From assembly GCA_029260695.1 (NCBI GenBank), contig JAJDCT010000275.1, positions 1 through 8,529 on the forward strand: DNA of 8,529 bases. The letters run 5' to 3'. The notes under the pieces are model-generated. The model searched no databases and was not told where the DNA came from. It saw only the letters and a list, made by a program, of their open reading frames with translations. Made by a program: the position numbers and the translations under genes. The stretch is from Phycisphaeraceae bacterium. Its GTDB lineage: Bacteria; Planctomycetota; Phycisphaerae; Phycisphaerales; Phycisphaeraceae. Numbering within the stretch: position 1 is the first letter of the stretch; every line of letters begins with the position of its first letter. Shown here in pieces: positions 7,393 through 8,529 of the stretch.

Positions 7393-7421
7393 CCGACACC
7401 TGATACCCGATCCGATACAAT
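7393..7421 (+). promoter_or_regulatory. Promoter of aroC predicting a leaderless mRNA
   Basis: A -10 box TACAAT (7416-7421, 5 of 6) lies 17 bases after CCGACA (7393-7398, 4 of 6 of the -35 consensus). Normal spacing places transcription start at about 7428-7429, which is the aroC ATG itself. No Shine-Dalgarno sequence is visible before that ATG, which agrees with leaderless translation. GATAC occurs at 7381, 7402 and 7414, two of the three copies followed by CC. Confidence 0.5.
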
Positions 7422-7428
7422 CTCTGAC

Positions 7429-8523
7429 ATGCCCGGTAACAGCTTCGGACAACTCTTCCGCGTCACCACCGCCGGCGAGAGCCACGGCCCGGGGAACGTC
7501 TGCATCATCGACGGCGTCCCACCAGGCCTGGAACTCTCCGAGGCCGACCTCACACCCGACCTCGCCCGCCGACGCCCCGGGCAATCCAAAATCACCACCC
7601 AACGCGACGAGCCGGACCACCCACAAATCCTCTCCGGTGTGTTCGAAGGCAAGACCACCGGCACGTCCATCGCCATCCTCATCGAAAACCAGGACCAGCG
7701 TTCCCGGGACTACGGCGACATCCAGCACAAGTACCGCCCCGGCCACGCCGACTACACCTTCGACGCCAAGTACGGCCGACGAGACTACCGCGGCGGCGGA
7801 CGAAGCAGCGCACGCGAAACCACCGTCCGCGTCGCCGCCGGTGCCATCGCCAAAAAACTCCTCGCACAAGCACACGGGATACAGATCGTCGGCTTCGTCA
7901 CACAGGTCGGCGACATCACCGCAAACATCCCGAACCCCGAGCAGATCACACTCGCCCAGGTCGAATCAAACATCGTCCGCTGCCCGGACCCCGTCGCAGC
8001 AACCAAAATGATCGAACTGATCGAAAAGATGCGCTCCGAGCGCGACTCGATCGGCGGCATCGCGCAGATCGTCACGACCAACGTCCCGCCCGGCTTAGGC
8101 GAACCTGTCTTCGACAAACTCAAAGCCGACCTCGGCAAAGCCATGTTCAGCCTCCCCGCCGTCCTGGGCGTCGAATACGGCAACGGCTTCGGCTGCGCCA
8201 CCCTACGCGGCACCGAAAACAACGACCTTTTCGCCACCGACAGCAACGGCAACGTCATCACAACTACGAACCGCCACGGCGGCATGCTCGGCGGCATATC
8301 TTCCGGCCAACCCATCACCCTGCGCTGCGCCGTCAAACCCACAAGCAGCCTCCCGCAAGACCAGCAAACCGTCACCACCGAAGGCGAACCCACCACCATC
8401 GCCACCAAGGGCCGCCACGACCCCTGCCTGCTCCCCCGCTTCATCCCCATGGCAGAAGCGATGATGGCTATCGTCCTCGCCGATCACATGCTGAGGCAGC
8501 GGGCTCAGCGCGGCACGTTCTAG
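7429..8523 (+). CDS. aroC: Chorismate synthase
   Basis: The product has 364 residues, close to the E. coli length of about 361. The enzyme converts EPSP to chorismate, the last shikimate step, using reduced FMN as a cofactor without net redox change. The start [20 protein letters not shown] is a textbook match, with GESHG at 16-20 (His19). Other signatures are RPGHADYT (103-110, His106), [11 protein letters not shown] (121-131), [16 protein letters not shown] (281-296) and GRHDPC (328-333). Both conserved histidines and the FMN-contact regions are present, so it should be functional. The start is fixed by the conserved N-terminus, although no ribosome binding site precedes it; the promoter at 7393-7421 suggests a leaderless transcript. 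It has no functional link to the protease genes upstream and probably forms its own unit. Only six bases follow the stop in the window. Confidence 0.97.
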   Translation: MPGNSFGQLFRVTTAGESHGPGNVCIIDGVPPGLELSEADLTPDLARRRPGQSKITTQRDEPDHPQILSGVFEGKTTGTSIAILIENQDQRSRDYGDIQHKYRPGHADYTFDAKYGRRDYRGGGRSSARETTVRVAAGAIAKKLLAQAHGIQIVGFVTQVGDITANIPNPEQITLAQVESNIVRCPDPVAATKMIELIEKMRSERDSIGGIAQIVTTNVPPGLGEPVFDKLKADLGKAMFSLPAVLGVEYGNGFGCATLRGTENNDLFATDSNGNVITTTNRHGGMLGGISSGQPITLRCAVKPTSSLPQDQQTVTTEGEPTTIATKGRHDPCLLPRFIPMAEAMMAIVLADHMLRQRAQRGTF

Positions 8524-8529
8524 ATCACA

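Noticed and set aside
7785..8450. 221-codon minus-strand frame opposite aroC
   Set aside because: It is a shadow of the strongly conserved aroC frame and has no independent motif.

Overview
The window is GC-rich and reads as ordinary bacterial chromosome. The best guess at lineage is Planctomycetota, possibly a Phycisphaerae-like member. This is inferred from three things: the trigger factor with a lysine-rich tail, the very long N-terminal extension on the S41 protease, and a membrane-anchored C39-like protease whose cysteine and Gly-Leu-Tyr-Arg motifs resemble planctomycete proteins. No rRNA, tRNA, CRISPR array, insertion sequence or phage gene was found.

Layout: (1) Positions 1-731, minus strand, hold the 5' part of a gene for a multi-pass membrane protein with a C39-like cysteine peptidase domain, cut by the window edge. 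(2) A divergent intergenic region (732-978) carries a good sigma70-type promoter and a leader hairpin for trigger factor. (3) tig (979-2451) is followed by a strong hairpin. (4) A small one-pass membrane protein with a SHOCT-like segment (2624-3121) lies where many bacteria have clpP. (5) A 248-base intergenic region ends in a 12-bp palindrome just before clpX (3370-4707). (6) A 179-base spacer rich in adjoining inverted repeats leads to a secreted S41 C-terminal processing protease (4887-7277). (7) aroC, chorismate synthase (7429-8523), appears to be transcribed from a promoter so close to its ATG that its mRNA would be leaderless.

Together the genes form a protein-quality-control neighbourhood: folding at the ribosome (Tig), ATP-dependent unfolding for degradation (ClpX), and processing outside the cytoplasm (S41 protease, and probably the C39-like membrane protein). 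The housekeeping shikimate gene aroC follows. Spacers of roughly 150-250 bases, and separate promoter-like signals before tig and aroC, argue for individual transcription units rather than one tight operon.

I see no clear undescribed multi-gene system. The points most worth a second look are the partial C39-like membrane protease, the clpP-less tig-clpX arrangement, the leaderless aroC promoter, the structured spacer before the S41 protease gene, and the altered PPIase domain of trigger factor.
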